NCBI GenBank assembly: GCA_035544215.1
Contig: DATKHY010000007.1
Span: forward strand, 248,001 to 312,000
Direction of reading: 5' to 3'
Source of the DNA: Candidatus Binatia bacterium
GTDB taxonomy: Bacteria > Vulcanimicrobiota > Vulcanimicrobiia > Vulcanimicrobiales > Vulcanimicrobiaceae
DNA length: 64,000 bases
Position 1 is the stretch's first letter. Each line of letters starts with the position of its first letter. The position numbers were made by a program, and so were the translations under genes. Under the pieces are notes generated by a model. That model was not told where the DNA came from, searched no databases, and worked only from the letters and a program-made list of their open reading frames with translations. Below are positions 14,973 through 22,619 of this stretch, in pieces.

Positions 14973-16811
14973 CTATTGCGCCAGCGCGTGCGTGCCGAGC
15001 GTCTGCACGTCGACGCCGTTGATGCTGAGGATCGTCCCTTGCACGCGCTGGAGCTCGACGATCGACTCGTTGAGCTGCGTCTGCGCCTGCAGCTCGGCGC
15101 CGCGCGCTTCCGCGAGCTGAACCTGACGCTGGAGGACCAGGTACGTCGTCGACTCGCCGTTGCGGAACTTACGAGCCTCGCTCGCGTAGACGGTCTCGGC
15201 ATCCTCGCGCGCACGCCGTGCCGCGTTCAGCTTGGAGAGAGCGGAGTCGTAGCTCTGCAGCGCGTTGCGCGCCTCCGCGCCGATGCGCTGCTCGACACTA
15301 GCCAAAGCAACCTTCGCCTGCGTCGTCTCCTCGCTCGCGACGCCGCGCAGGCCGCGCGCGACGCGCCCCTGGATCGGATAGCCGACGATCAAGGCGATGT
15401 TGAACGTCGGAAAGTAGCCGGCCCACATGCTGTGATAGGCAAAGGCCATTTTTCCTTGGGTGTTGGGCGGCGGCGTCGGGCAGGTTTGCAGCCCGAGTCC
15501 TCCGCCTTGTGGGGCTCGCGCCGCTGTGCAGTAGCCCAAGATAAACGCGGGCACCGGCGTGAGCAGGCCGGCGAATCCGTTGCTCTCGTACTGCGCCTGG
15601 ACGTCGGCCTGCGGCAGCGATTGATTCTTGGCGAACACGACGTCGATGTCGGCGGCGAGGCGCTTATCCTGGGCCTGCCGGACTTCCGGTCGATGCTGTT
15701 GCGCCTGGGCAATCACGTCAGCGAGCTGGCTCGCCTTCGGGAGCTGCTGCACCGACGTCGAGGGCACGAGATTCGCATCCCAAACCGGATCCCGCGCGTT
15801 GGCCGCGACGAGGCTCTTAAGCCGGTTCTGCAGCTGCGAAACGGTCTGCAGCGCGGAGTAGACGGCGTCTTGGAAGTTCGATACTTGAGTCTGCGACTCG
15901 ATCGCCTCGATCGGCGCCGCGGCGCCTCGCCGCGCGAGCCGCACGTTGCTCTGTTGCTGCGCGACGGCCTCCGTCAGCGCGGCCTCCTGGATCGCGACGT
16001 TGCGCCAGGCCGCGACGAGATCCCAGTAGGTGTTTTCGACCTGCGAGATCGTCGTCGACGCGTCGACCAGGGTCTGGGCCGTGGCGGCGTCGGAGTTGAT
16101 GAAGGCGAGCTTGAGCTGGCGCTTTGCCGAGTTCATGCCGAAATTCTTGAGCAGCGGCTGCGTGACCGAGAGGTTGAGCGACGCGAGATAGATGGGGTTG
16201 TACGCGTTGAAGACGGTGTTGTTGTAGGTGCGCTGCTGCGTGATCGAGCCGCTATAGGTCGTCCCATTGACCGTCTGACCGTTGACGCCGTACTGAAAAC
16301 CCGACTGATGCTGAATGATGTTGCCGGGACCGGTCGTGGACGTCGGCACCGGCCCGGGGTAGCGGCCTAGATCGCCCGGACCCGCTTCGAGGAAGTTGAC
16401 CGGCGGATTGTCGGAGTAGCTCGACGACGGCTGCAGGTGCAGCGCGACGTCGAACGCGCCCTTGCTCTGGACGACGTTATAGCGCGCCACCCTGAAGTTC
16501 GATGCCGAGACCGCGAGGTTCGGGTTGCGCAGCAGCCCCATCGCGATGGCGTCCTGCAGCGAGATGCCGACGAACGGCTGCGCCGTGACGCCGACGATCG
16601 CCGGCGCGCCCGGTGTCACGCGCGGCGCCGCATAGCCCGGCGCGACGCTCGGCACGACCGGAAGCAGCAGCGACGGCGTCGCGCTCGGAACGACGGCGCG
16701 GCTCGGAAGCGCGTCATCTTGCGCGGCGATCGGGTGCGCGGGCAGAACCGCCGCCGCGACGGCCATAGCGGCGACGAGCGCGGGAAGCGCTCGATTCTTC
16801 GCCGATCTCAT
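14973..16811 (-). CDS. TolC-family outer-membrane efflux channel, copy A
   Basis: First of three paralogues, directly coupled to the MFS pump gene (its ATG overlaps the pump's TGA, 16808-16811). The 612-residue protein has a signal peptide (cleavage near AAQDD), a Pro-rich linker with SVAPGYAAPR, VGVTAQPFVGISLQDAIA, and two TolC repeats (LVDASTTISQVENTYWDLV; GAEARNALQSYDSALSKL). Variable loop 1 reads DLGRYPGPVPTS between AGPG and TGPGNIIQHQ. Variable loop 2 has C428 and C444 before PTPPP. Closest coupling to the pump suggests this may be the ancestral partner. It acts as the outer-membrane exit duct of the EmrAB-like system. Confidence 0.93.
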   Translation of the reverse strand: MRSAKNRALPALVAAMAVAAAVLPAHPIAAQDDALPSRAVVPSATPSLLLPVVPSVAPGYAAPRVTPGAPAIVGVTAQPFVGISLQDAIAMGLLRNPNLAVSASNFRVARYNVVQSKGAFDVALHLQPSSSYSDNPPVNFLEAGPGDLGRYPGPVPTSTTGPGNIIQHQSGFQYGVNGQTVNGTTYSGSITQQRTYNNTVFNAYNPIYLASLNLSVTQPLLKNFGMNSAKRQLKLAFINSDAATAQTLVDASTTISQVENTYWDLVAAWRNVAIQEAALTEAVAQQQSNVRLARRGAAAPIEAIESQTQVSNFQDAVYSALQTVSQLQNRLKSLVAANARDPVWDANLVPSTSVQQLPKASQLADVIAQAQQHRPEVRQAQDKRLAADIDVVFAKNQSLPQADVQAQYESNGFAGLLTPVPAFILGYCTAARAPQGGGLGLQTCPTPPPNTQGKMAFAYHSMWAGYFPTFNIALIVGYPIQGRVARGLRGVASEETTQAKVALASVEQRIGAEARNALQSYDSALSKLNAARRAREDAETVYASEARKFRNGESTTYLVLQRQVQLAEARGAELQAQTQLNESIVELQRVQGTILSINGVDVQTLGTHALAQ

Positions 16812-18349
16812 TCCGTCAAGGCGACGCCGATGCGCGGCCGGCGCAGCAGAAAGACGAGCGGCGCAAGGCCCAACGTGATGACGGCCACCCAGCGCGACGT
16901 ATCGGCGTAGGATTGGACCGCGGACTGCGCCGAGACGAGGATGCGCAGCCGCTCCATCGTCACGGGGTTCTGCGTGCCGCCCTGACCGAGCACGAACTGC
17001 GCGGTCGGCAAGTGGGCCAGCGTCTGCGTCGAGGCGAGCTCCGTCTGGTGGATCGTGAAGCCGCGAACCAACAGCGTGATGAGAATTGCCGCCGCCAGAC
17101 TCCCGCCGATCTGGCGCGACAAGTTGAAGAACGCGGCGGTCGCCGGAACCTCTTTGTCGGGCACGCTGCCGATAACCGAAACGGAGAGCGGCACGAAGAT
17201 CTGAGCGAGCCCGATGCCGCTGAGGATCAGCGGCGCCACCAGGCTATGAAAATCCGAGACGGGCGTCGTGATACTCCCCAGCCACCAGTTCGAGATCGCG
17301 AGCAAGACGAACCCGAGCAGAGCCTGCAGCCGAGGGTCCACGAGGCCGCGCTGCGTCAGGATCGCCGTCAACGGCGTAAAGAAGAGCACGGCGCCCGCGC
17401 GGATCATGACCGTCGCTCCGGAGAGCGTCGCAGTGAAACCGAGCGAATTGATCAGATACTGCGGCAAGATGATGATCGACCCGTACAGGCTCACGCCCAG
17501 GACCGCACCGAGGATGCTCCCGGCCGCTACTTGGCGCAACTTCAGGACGCGCAGATCGACGACTGGAATTGCCGATCGCAGCGTCCACCACACGAACGCG
17601 GCGAGACCGACGACCGAGGTAAGCGTAAACCAGCGAATTCGCGCGTCGTCGTACCAGTCGTATTGCTGACCGTTCTCGAGCACGAATTGCATCGAGCCCA
17701 GGCCGATGCACAGCAGGGTCAGCCCGATCCAATCGAGCTTGCGATAGTGCCCTTCTTGCGGATTGCGCAGGAAGTTGTAGATCAGCGTGGCCGCAACGAT
17801 GCCGATCGGGATGTTGATGAAGAAAATCCAGTGCCAGTTCCAGTTGTCGGTGATCCACCCGCCGATGACGGGCCCCAGCGCGGGTCCGACGATGACGCCC
17901 AGCGCGAACACGCCCTGCGCCTTGCCCTGCTCTTTGATGCCGTACGTGTCCCGAAGGATCGCCTGCGACGTTGCGATGAGCCCGCCGCCGCCGAGGCCCT
18001 GAATCAACCGCCAGAAGACGAGCTGCCCGAGACTGTTCGAGAGTCCGCACATCAGCGACGCCGCGGTGAATAAACAGATCGAGCCGAAGAAATACTGGCG
18101 CCGGCCGAAGCGCGCGGCGAACCAGGGGTTGAGCGGAATCACGACGACGTTGGCGATCAGATAGGCCGTGACGACCCAGGCCCCGAGGTCGACGCCCACG
18201 CCGAAGTTGCCCTGGATGTTCGGCAGCGAGACGTTGACGATCGTTACGTCGATGATTTCCAGCAGCGTCGCGGTGATGACCGCAATACTGATGATTGCCC
18301 TGCGCGCGCCGTGCTCGACGACCGGGCTCTCGAACGTGCCCCCGAACAT
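16808..18349 (-). CDS. DHA2-family multidrug MFS transporter (EmrB-like)
   Basis: Inner-membrane proton-driven drug efflux pump of 513 residues with about 14 predicted helices. Helix 1 carries the DHA2 motif (EIIDVTIVNVSLPNIQ), helix 5 carries the antiporter motif C (GVIVGPALGPVIGG), and WITDNWNWHWIFFINIPIG is the standard EmrB/QacA segment. The start ATG at 18349 is 5 bases after the EmrA stop. With EmrA and a TolC it would form a tripartite pump moving substrates straight out of the cell. Substrate range cannot be read from sequence; the TetR gene in the same operon suggests induction by a ligand. Confidence 0.94.
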   Translation of the reverse strand: MFGGTFESPVVEHGARRAIISIAVITATLLEIIDVTIVNVSLPNIQGNFGVGVDLGAWVVTAYLIANVVVIPLNPWFAARFGRRQYFFGSICLFTAASLMCGLSNSLGQLVFWRLIQGLGGGGLIATSQAILRDTYGIKEQGKAQGVFALGVIVGPALGPVIGGWITDNWNWHWIFFINIPIGIVAATLIYNFLRNPQEGHYRKLDWIGLTLLCIGLGSMQFVLENGQQYDWYDDARIRWFTLTSVVGLAAFVWWTLRSAIPVVDLRVLKLRQVAAGSILGAVLGVSLYGSIIILPQYLINSLGFTATLSGATVMIRAGAVLFFTPLTAILTQRGLVDPRLQALLGFVLLAISNWWLGSITTPVSDFHSLVAPLILSGIGLAQIFVPLSVSVIGSVPDKEVPATAAFFNLSRQIGGSLAAAILITLLVRGFTIHQTELASTQTLAHLPTAQFVLGQGGTQNPVTMERLRILVSAQSAVQSYADTSRWVAVITLGLAPLVFLLRRPRIGVALTE

Positions 18350-18354
18350 GCGTC

Positions 18355-19632
18355 CTACTTCACGCGGACGTAGGTCTCGACGCTCATCCCGGGCCGCAGC
18401 GGCTTGTCGGCCCGCTGGTCGTCGATCTCGACGCGTACGGGGATGCGCTGTGTCACCTTGACGAAGTTTCCGCTCGCGTTCTGAGCGGGCACGAGCGCGT
18501 ACGTGTTTTCCGAGGCCGGATTGATCGAAGCGACGTGCCCGTGGAACGTCACGCCCTTGTACGCGTCGACGTGGATTTCGACGGACTGCCCCACCTGCAT
18601 CCGGCCCATCTGCGTTTCCTTGTAATTGGCCGTGATGTAGACTTTGTGCGGGACGATCGTCAGCAGCGTCAGGCCTGCACCGATCGTCTGTCCGACCTCC
18701 GCGCTCTTCTGCCCGATGTAGCCGTCTGTGGCTGCGTAGATGCGCGTGTAGTTGAGATTCTGCTTCGCGAGATAGAGCTGCGCCTGCGCGCCCTCGACCT
18801 GGCTAGGATCGGCCGCCTGCGCCAGCTTACCCTGCGCGGTCGTCAACGCGCCCCCGGCCGCGGCTACGCCCGCCTGCGACGCGGTGACGCGGCTCTGCGC
18901 GGCGGCGACGTTGGCCTCCGCGGCGGTGACCTGATCCTGCGCGGCGCGCAGCTGCGCGGCCGCGCCGGCGTCCTGGGCGCGCGCCGCGTCGAGCGTCTGT
19001 GAGGCGACGTCGCCGGTGCTCACGAGTGAGGTCGCGCGCGAAAGGTCCGCCTGGGTCTTGTCGTACGCCTGCGCGGCGGCCGGCACTTGCGCCTGCGCCG
19101 CGCGGAGCTGACTCTCGGCCTGCGCGACGCCGGCCTCGGCCAGGGGCACCTGCGCCTGAACGTTCGCGATTTGACCGCTGGCCTGCGAGACGCCGCCCTG
19201 GCCCTGCTGCGTCGTGGTGTGCTGGTTCGCGAGCGCGAGATCGTATTGCGCCCGCGCCTGCCGCAACCTCAGGATCTCGTCCTTGTTATCGAGGACGATC
19301 AACAGTTGCCCGCGGTGCACCGGCTGATTCGTGTCGACCAAGATCTGATTGATGCGCTCGGGAATCTTGCTCGTAACGGCGACCTCGTCCGCCGCGACGT
19401 GGGCGTCGTCGGTCCCTTCATGCAAGAGCATGAAGTTCAGCCAGGGCAGGCCCCAGATGAGCGCCGCGATCACCACGACGACGGCGACGATCCCGAAGAC
19501 GACGCGCCGGCGCGGGCGCGCGCGTGGCGCTTCGGCCTCGGGCACCTCGGGCTCTCGGCGTTCGACCCGCGTCGGCCCATTGGCTTCACGCCGCGGGACG
19601 GTCTTTTGCTGATCTTGCTCGCGGGTATCCAT
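18355..19632 (-). CDS. HlyD/EmrA-type periplasmic adaptor
   Basis: Membrane fusion protein of 425 residues. Residues 1-50 are cytoplasmic and charged, residues 51-70 are a single membrane helix (VVFGIVAVVVVIAALIWGLPW), and the periplasmic part starts with HEGTDDAHVAADEV, the usual EmrA barrel start. A biotinyl-lipoyl domain is split by a long Ala/Gln-rich coiled-coil hairpin (about residues 130-300, with repeats of AQAQVPxAxAxVAQAES type), followed by YTRIYAATDGYIGQKS and a beta-barrel domain. The ATG at 19632 has AAGGAAA upstream and overlaps the tetR stop by one base. It bridges the MFS pump and TolC. Confidence 0.93.
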   Translation of the reverse strand: MDTREQDQQKTVPRREANGPTRVERREPEVPEAEAPRARPRRRVVFGIVAVVVVIAALIWGLPWLNFMLLHEGTDDAHVAADEVAVTSKIPERINQILVDTNQPVHRGQLLIVLDNKDEILRLRQARAQYDLALANQHTTTQQGQGGVSQASGQIANVQAQVPLAEAGVAQAESQLRAAQAQVPAAAQAYDKTQADLSRATSLVSTGDVASQTLDAARAQDAGAAAQLRAAQDQVTAAEANVAAAQSRVTASQAGVAAAGGALTTAQGKLAQAADPSQVEGAQAQLYLAKQNLNYTRIYAATDGYIGQKSAEVGQTIGAGLTLLTIVPHKVYITANYKETQMGRMQVGQSVEIHVDAYKGVTFHGHVASINPASENTYALVPAQNASGNFVKVTQRIPVRVEIDDQRADKPLRPGMSVETYVRVK

Positions 19633-20255
19633 TACCGTTTCCTTACTCCATTGAGAAATACGTCGATGTAGAAGCGCAACGCGGTATCGGCGTCGCCGCT
19701 GTGGAGCAGCGAGTCCGGAAACTTCTTGCGGCCGAGGGCGTGCATAAAGACAAGCCCCAGGAACACCGCGGCCAGCTTCTGAGGTTCGCCGACCAGCTCG
19801 CCGCTTTCGACGCGACGGCGCATGAAGTCGATGAGCACCGCCAAGATGGCGAGCTGCGGGCGCCACGTCGTCTCCGCGAAGATGTCCTTCTCGTAATCTT
19901 GCTCCACGAGCGACCAGCGAATCATGTCCTGCAGCGCCTCGAAGCGTGCGAACATCGTGCGCGCGAGCACGAGCAGGTCGTCGGCGAGCGGCCCGGTGCA
20001 CTGCGCCGCGACGTCCGCCAGCTGGACGTAGCCGCAAAAGTGCTGCGCGCAGGCGACCAGCAGCGCTTCCTTCGTGCCGAAGTGTCGGAAGAGCGTGGCC
20101 TCGTTGACGCCGGCGACGTCCGCGATCTCGCGCGTCGTGGCGCCGCGCTTGCCCTTGCGCCCGATCACCTCGCGCGCCGCCGTGAGGATGCGTTCGCGGG
20201 TCTCTTCTGGGGATGCCGAGCGGCCGGCCTCGCCGAGCTTGCGCGTCTCGATCAT
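19632..20255 (-). CDS. TetR/AcrR-family transcriptional regulator
   Basis: The 207-residue regulator has an N-terminal helix-turn-helix: RERILTAAREVIGRKGKRGATTREIA, then VAGVNEATLFRHFGTKEALL (residues 18-62), a near-consensus TetR DNA-binding domain. The C-terminal ligand domain is all-helical and family-specific. The ATG at 20255 is set by the overlap with the stop of the upstream gene (ATGA); longer in-frame readings lie inside that gene. It sits second in the operon it probably represses, and two palindromes flank the operon's -10 element (20931-20992). The effector is unknown, most likely a pump substrate. Confidence 0.92.
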   Translation of the reverse strand: MIETRKLGEAGRSASPEETRERILTAAREVIGRKGKRGATTREIADVAGVNEATLFRHFGTKEALLVACAQHFCGYVQLADVAAQCTGPLADDLLVLARTMFARFEALQDMIRWSLVEQDYEKDIFAETTWRPQLAILAVLIDFMRRRVESGELVGEPQKLAAVFLGLVFMHALGRKKFPDSLLHSGDADTALRFYIDVFLNGVRKR

Positions 20256-20923
20256 TTCGCGCCTGCCCCGGAGACGCCGATCGGAACGTTGGTCTGATAG
20301 GTGCCGTACGACGCGTCCGCAACGGCGTGCACGTGTGGGATGTCGATCGTCGCGTGCTGCTGCGCCAGCACCGAATAGAGTCCCTCGGTGCGATAGTACT
20401 GCGTCATCGTGATCTTGCCGCCGCTCGTGTAATACCACTCCATCTGTAACAGCGCGTAGCTGTAGAGGTCCACGTACGCGAGCGTGTGGTCGAGGATGTC
20501 GCTGTGGATCTTTTTCGTCAGACGCAGGACGATCGTCGGCCGCCCGTGCAGCCAGCTCGTGCCGTCGACGGTGACGTTCTGGTTCTTCTCCCATGCGCGC
20601 GGGTTGCCGATGTCGTCGAAGAGCCGCGCGAAGCCGCGCGCGTAGCCCGGAACGCGATCGAAGTCGACGACGTAGAAGTCGGGTCGCTTGTAGTACTCGG
20701 TTCCGTCGAGCTTGGGCGCGAGAAACGGGAAGTTAAGCATGCGCACGTCCACGTGGACGCGGGCGCGATACGACTGCAGCGACGGATTGCGCTGCGTCAT
20801 CCGGTTCAGCACCGTCCAGGGGTTGGAGGGCTGCTCGGGCGCGGGTGGCGTGTCGGCGAAGACGCTGCCCGCAGAGACGGTCAACGCGAGCGCCAGCGCG
20901 CCGCTAAACTTCACCAGACGCAT
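20252..20923 (-). CDS. Exported LolA-like protein, first gene of the efflux operon
   Basis: The 223-residue protein has a signal peptide (MRLVKFSGALALALTVSAGS, cleavage near VFADT). The rest is beta-rich and resembles the LolA/outer-membrane lipoprotein-sorting fold: NPWTVLNRMTQRNPSLQSYRA, EYYKRPDFYVVDF, and YVDLYSYALLQMEWYYTSGG. Two ATGs follow GGAGGG: 20926 touches it, while 20923 lies 3 bases after it. A more upstream in-frame ATG at 20983 is ruled out because the promoter -10 (20955-20960) lies downstream of it. Co-transcription with a tripartite pump suggests an envelope role, perhaps handling a lipid or the pump itself. Confidence 0.68.
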   Translation of the reverse strand: MRLVKFSGALALALTVSAGSVFADTPPAPEQPSNPWTVLNRMTQRNPSLQSYRARVHVDVRMLNFPFLAPKLDGTEYYKRPDFYVVDFDRVPGYARGFARLFDDIGNPRAWEKNQNVTVDGTSWLHGRPTIVLRLTKKIHSDILDHTLAYVDLYSYALLQMEWYYTSGGKITMTQYYRTEGLYSVLAQQHATIDIPHVHAVADASYGTYQTNVPIGVSGAGAK

Positions 20924-20930
20924 CATCCCT

Positions 20931-20992
20931 CCGCAAGTGGGTACTTGCACGCAGAGCGTAGCACGCGCCGGGGTTGAATGCAAGTGCTTGCA
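20931..20992 (-). promoter_or_regulatory. Efflux-operon promoter with two TetR-type palindromes
   Basis: On the minus strand a -35 TTGCAT (20978-20983), a 17-base spacer and a -10 TACGCT (20955-20960) are preceded by TG one base upstream of the -10 (extended -10). The start would be near 20948, giving a leader of about 22-25 bases. Palindrome 1, TGCAAG-CA-CTTGCA (20979-20992), overlaps the -35. Palindrome 2, GCAAGT-ACCC-ACTTGC (20931-20946), lies over the start region. Both are built from GCAAG/CTTGC half-sites. This is the expected position for autorepression by the operon's TetR. Confidence 0.75.
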
Positions 20993-21015
20993 CGCACCCG
21001 CCTGGTTGGCCGGAG

Positions 21016-21330
21016 TTACCGCTCCGGGCGGTGGTGGCGGTGGTGCCGGAAGGGCTGGCGGGCCGGCTGGTAGCCCTCGGCCTGAGCCTGCGAGAGGCAG
21101 AAATATTTACCGTGTTTGGTCTTCCCGTAGAGCCGGTCTCCCTCGACGAGGTAGACCTTGGGGCTGCTCAGCGCCCAGACCGGCGACTCCCCGTTGCAAT
21201 CCATGGACGGCGCCGGCGCGGGAGAGGCATTTACTCGCGAGGCGTTACCGCCGCTCGACTTATTGCCGCCGCAGGCGGTGAGCGCGACCAGTGCGATGAG
21301 CGAAAATGCTGCGGCTGCGGCGCTCTTCAT
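21016..21330 (-). CDS. Small lipoprotein with KVYLVEGDRLYG-type C-terminal motif
   Basis: The 104-residue protein begins with a lipoprotein signal (SLIALVALTAC, lipid-attachment Cys at about residue 20), then a Gly/Ser/Ala/Pro-rich linker. The C-terminal domain reads SPVWALSSPKVYLVEGDRLYGKTKHGKYF and ends AEGYQPA. This is a widespread small motif, 'VW.N..S.VYH..G..YG.TK.GKYM.E..A...GYRPA', found in many exported proteins of unknown function. The ATG at 21330 overlaps the hutF-like stop (ATGA). The tail is His/Arg-rich. Despite overlapping the hut gene, it has no evident tie to histidine use. Confidence 0.72.
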   Translation of the reverse strand: MKSAAAAAFSLIALVALTACGGNKSSGGNASRVNASPAPAPSMDCNGESPVWALSSPKVYLVEGDRLYGKTKHGKYFCLSQAQAEGYQPARQPFRHHRHHRPER

Positions 21331-22619
21331 ATGACGCGCTTCGCGATTGCGCCGACTTCGTCCCGGGCGCGTCGAACGAGCGGCGACGGCTCGCCGACGT
21401 AGACGCGGCGGCCGCCGGCGAACGTCGCCTGCACCCACGAGTCGTCGCCGCGATAGACGAGCGCGTTGAGCGCCGGCGACCACGGATCGATCCGCGAAGC
21501 ATCGAGCACGACGTAGTCGGCGGGCTGGTGCGCGATCAGATCACCGCCGGCGACGCGCAGCGCTCGCGCGCCCTGCGCGGTGCCGAGCTCGAACGCGTGC
21601 CGTGCGTCGAGAGCCGCGCCGTCGAGGTACAGGATCTTCTGCAGCAGCGCCGCCGCGCGCATTTCGTCGATCAGCGACGGGCGCACGTCGGCGTCGGTAC
21701 CGAGCCCCATCGGCACGCCCAGCGACCGCAGCCGAGCGACGTCGCAGATGCCGTCGCCGAGGTATTGGTTGGTCATCGGGTTGTGGATCACGCGCGCCCC
21801 GCTGCGCGCGATACGCTCGCGATCGTCTTGCGAGATGTAGATCGCGTGGATCGCGACGGTGCGCTCGTTCAGGGCGCCGAGCTCGTCGAGCAGCTGCACC
21901 GGGCTGCGGCCTGCGGCGGCCTGCGTCGCATCGCCCTCGTAGGGCGCCTCCGCGACGTGGACGTGCAGCATGCAGTCGCGCTCGCGCGTGAACTCGGCGG
22001 CCGCGCGGATCATGTCGTGCGACGCCGCGTGGAGCGAGTGCGGCGCGACACAGACGTTCGCTTCCGGGTAACGTTCCATCAACTCGCGGGTCCGCTGCGC
22101 GGCGAGGTCGATGCTCTCGCGAAACTCTCGCGGCGCATACTCGGCGTCCATCCACGTGCGCGCGAGGACGAGTCGGATGCCGGTGTCGCGCGCAGCGCGG
22201 ATCGCCGCCTCCGCGGCCGCGTTGCCGGCGCCGTTGAGATAGAAGAACTCCGCCACCGTCGTGATGCCGCCGGCGAGCATCTCGCCGAATGCGGCCGCGA
22301 AGGTCCAGTAGACGTCGTCGGGCTCGAGGCGCGGCACGACGCGGTAGAGCGCGTCGCTGCGCCACTTCGCGAACGGCCAGTCGTCGGCCCAGCCGCGCAG
22401 CAGGATCTGATACGCGTGACTATGCCCGTTGATGAAGCCGGGCACGACGAGCCGATCGCTCGGGAACGAGCGCGCATCGAGATCGCGCGCGGCGTCGCGC
22501 ACGTCGCGAAAGTCGCCGGCTGCGACGATCGTGCCGTCGCGCACGACGAACGCGTAGTCTTCGCGCAGCTCGCCGCCGACCAGGGCGCGCGCGCAGCGCA
22601 CGAGCTCGCTAACTGCCAT
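21327..22619 (-). CDS. hutF: Amidohydrolase, probable formimidoylglutamate deiminase (HutF-like)
   Basis: Metal-dependent amidohydrolase of 430 residues. It has the first metal motif NGHSHAYQ, the third metal His in LHVHVAEAPYEG, AIHAIYIS, NPMTNQYLGDGI and a catalytic Asp in GLGTDADVRPS. In the five-step pathway HutF converts N-formimino-L-glutamate to N-formyl-L-glutamate. The gene lies right after hutI with an 11-base overlap, which supports that role. Related deaminases (methylthioadenosine or guanine deaminase) are the alternative. The ATG at 22619 lies inside a repeat element. The HutG-type deformylase needed next is not in the window. Confidence 0.75.
   Translation of the reverse strand: MAVSELVRCARALVGGELREDYAFVVRDGTIVAAGDFRDVRDAARDLDARSFPSDRLVVPGFINGHSHAYQILLRGWADDWPFAKWRSDALYRVVPRLEPDDVYWTFAAAFGEMLAGGITTVAEFFYLNGAGNAAAEAAIRAARDTGIRLVLARTWMDAEYAPREFRESIDLAAQRTRELMERYPEANVCVAPHSLHAASHDMIRAAAEFTRERDCMLHVHVAEAPYEGDATQAAAGRSPVQLLDELGALNERTVAIHAIYISQDDRERIARSGARVIHNPMTNQYLGDGICDVARLRSLGVPMGLGTDADVRPSLIDEMRAAALLQKILYLDGAALDARHAFELGTAQGARALRVAGGDLIAHQPADYVVLDASRIDPWSPALNALVYRGDDSWVQATFAGGRRVYVGEPSPLVRRARDEVGAIAKRVI

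Noticed and set aside
13605-16370. Very long open frame (921 codons) on the plus strand opposite the TolC genes
   Set aside because: It is Arg/Leu/Asp-rich shadow coding from high-GC third positions, with no domain or ribosome site, and it spans two real genes on the other strand.
18891-19260. Apparent DNA repeats (GCGGCG/CTGCGC-rich) in the adaptor gene
   Set aside because: They encode the Ala/Gln heptads of the EmrA coiled-coil hairpin and need no separate explanation.
20924-20983. Longer start of the LolA-like protein at ATG 20983
   Set aside because: It would lie upstream of the predicted -10, and the extra residues (HSTPARATLCVQ) do not look like a signal peptide.
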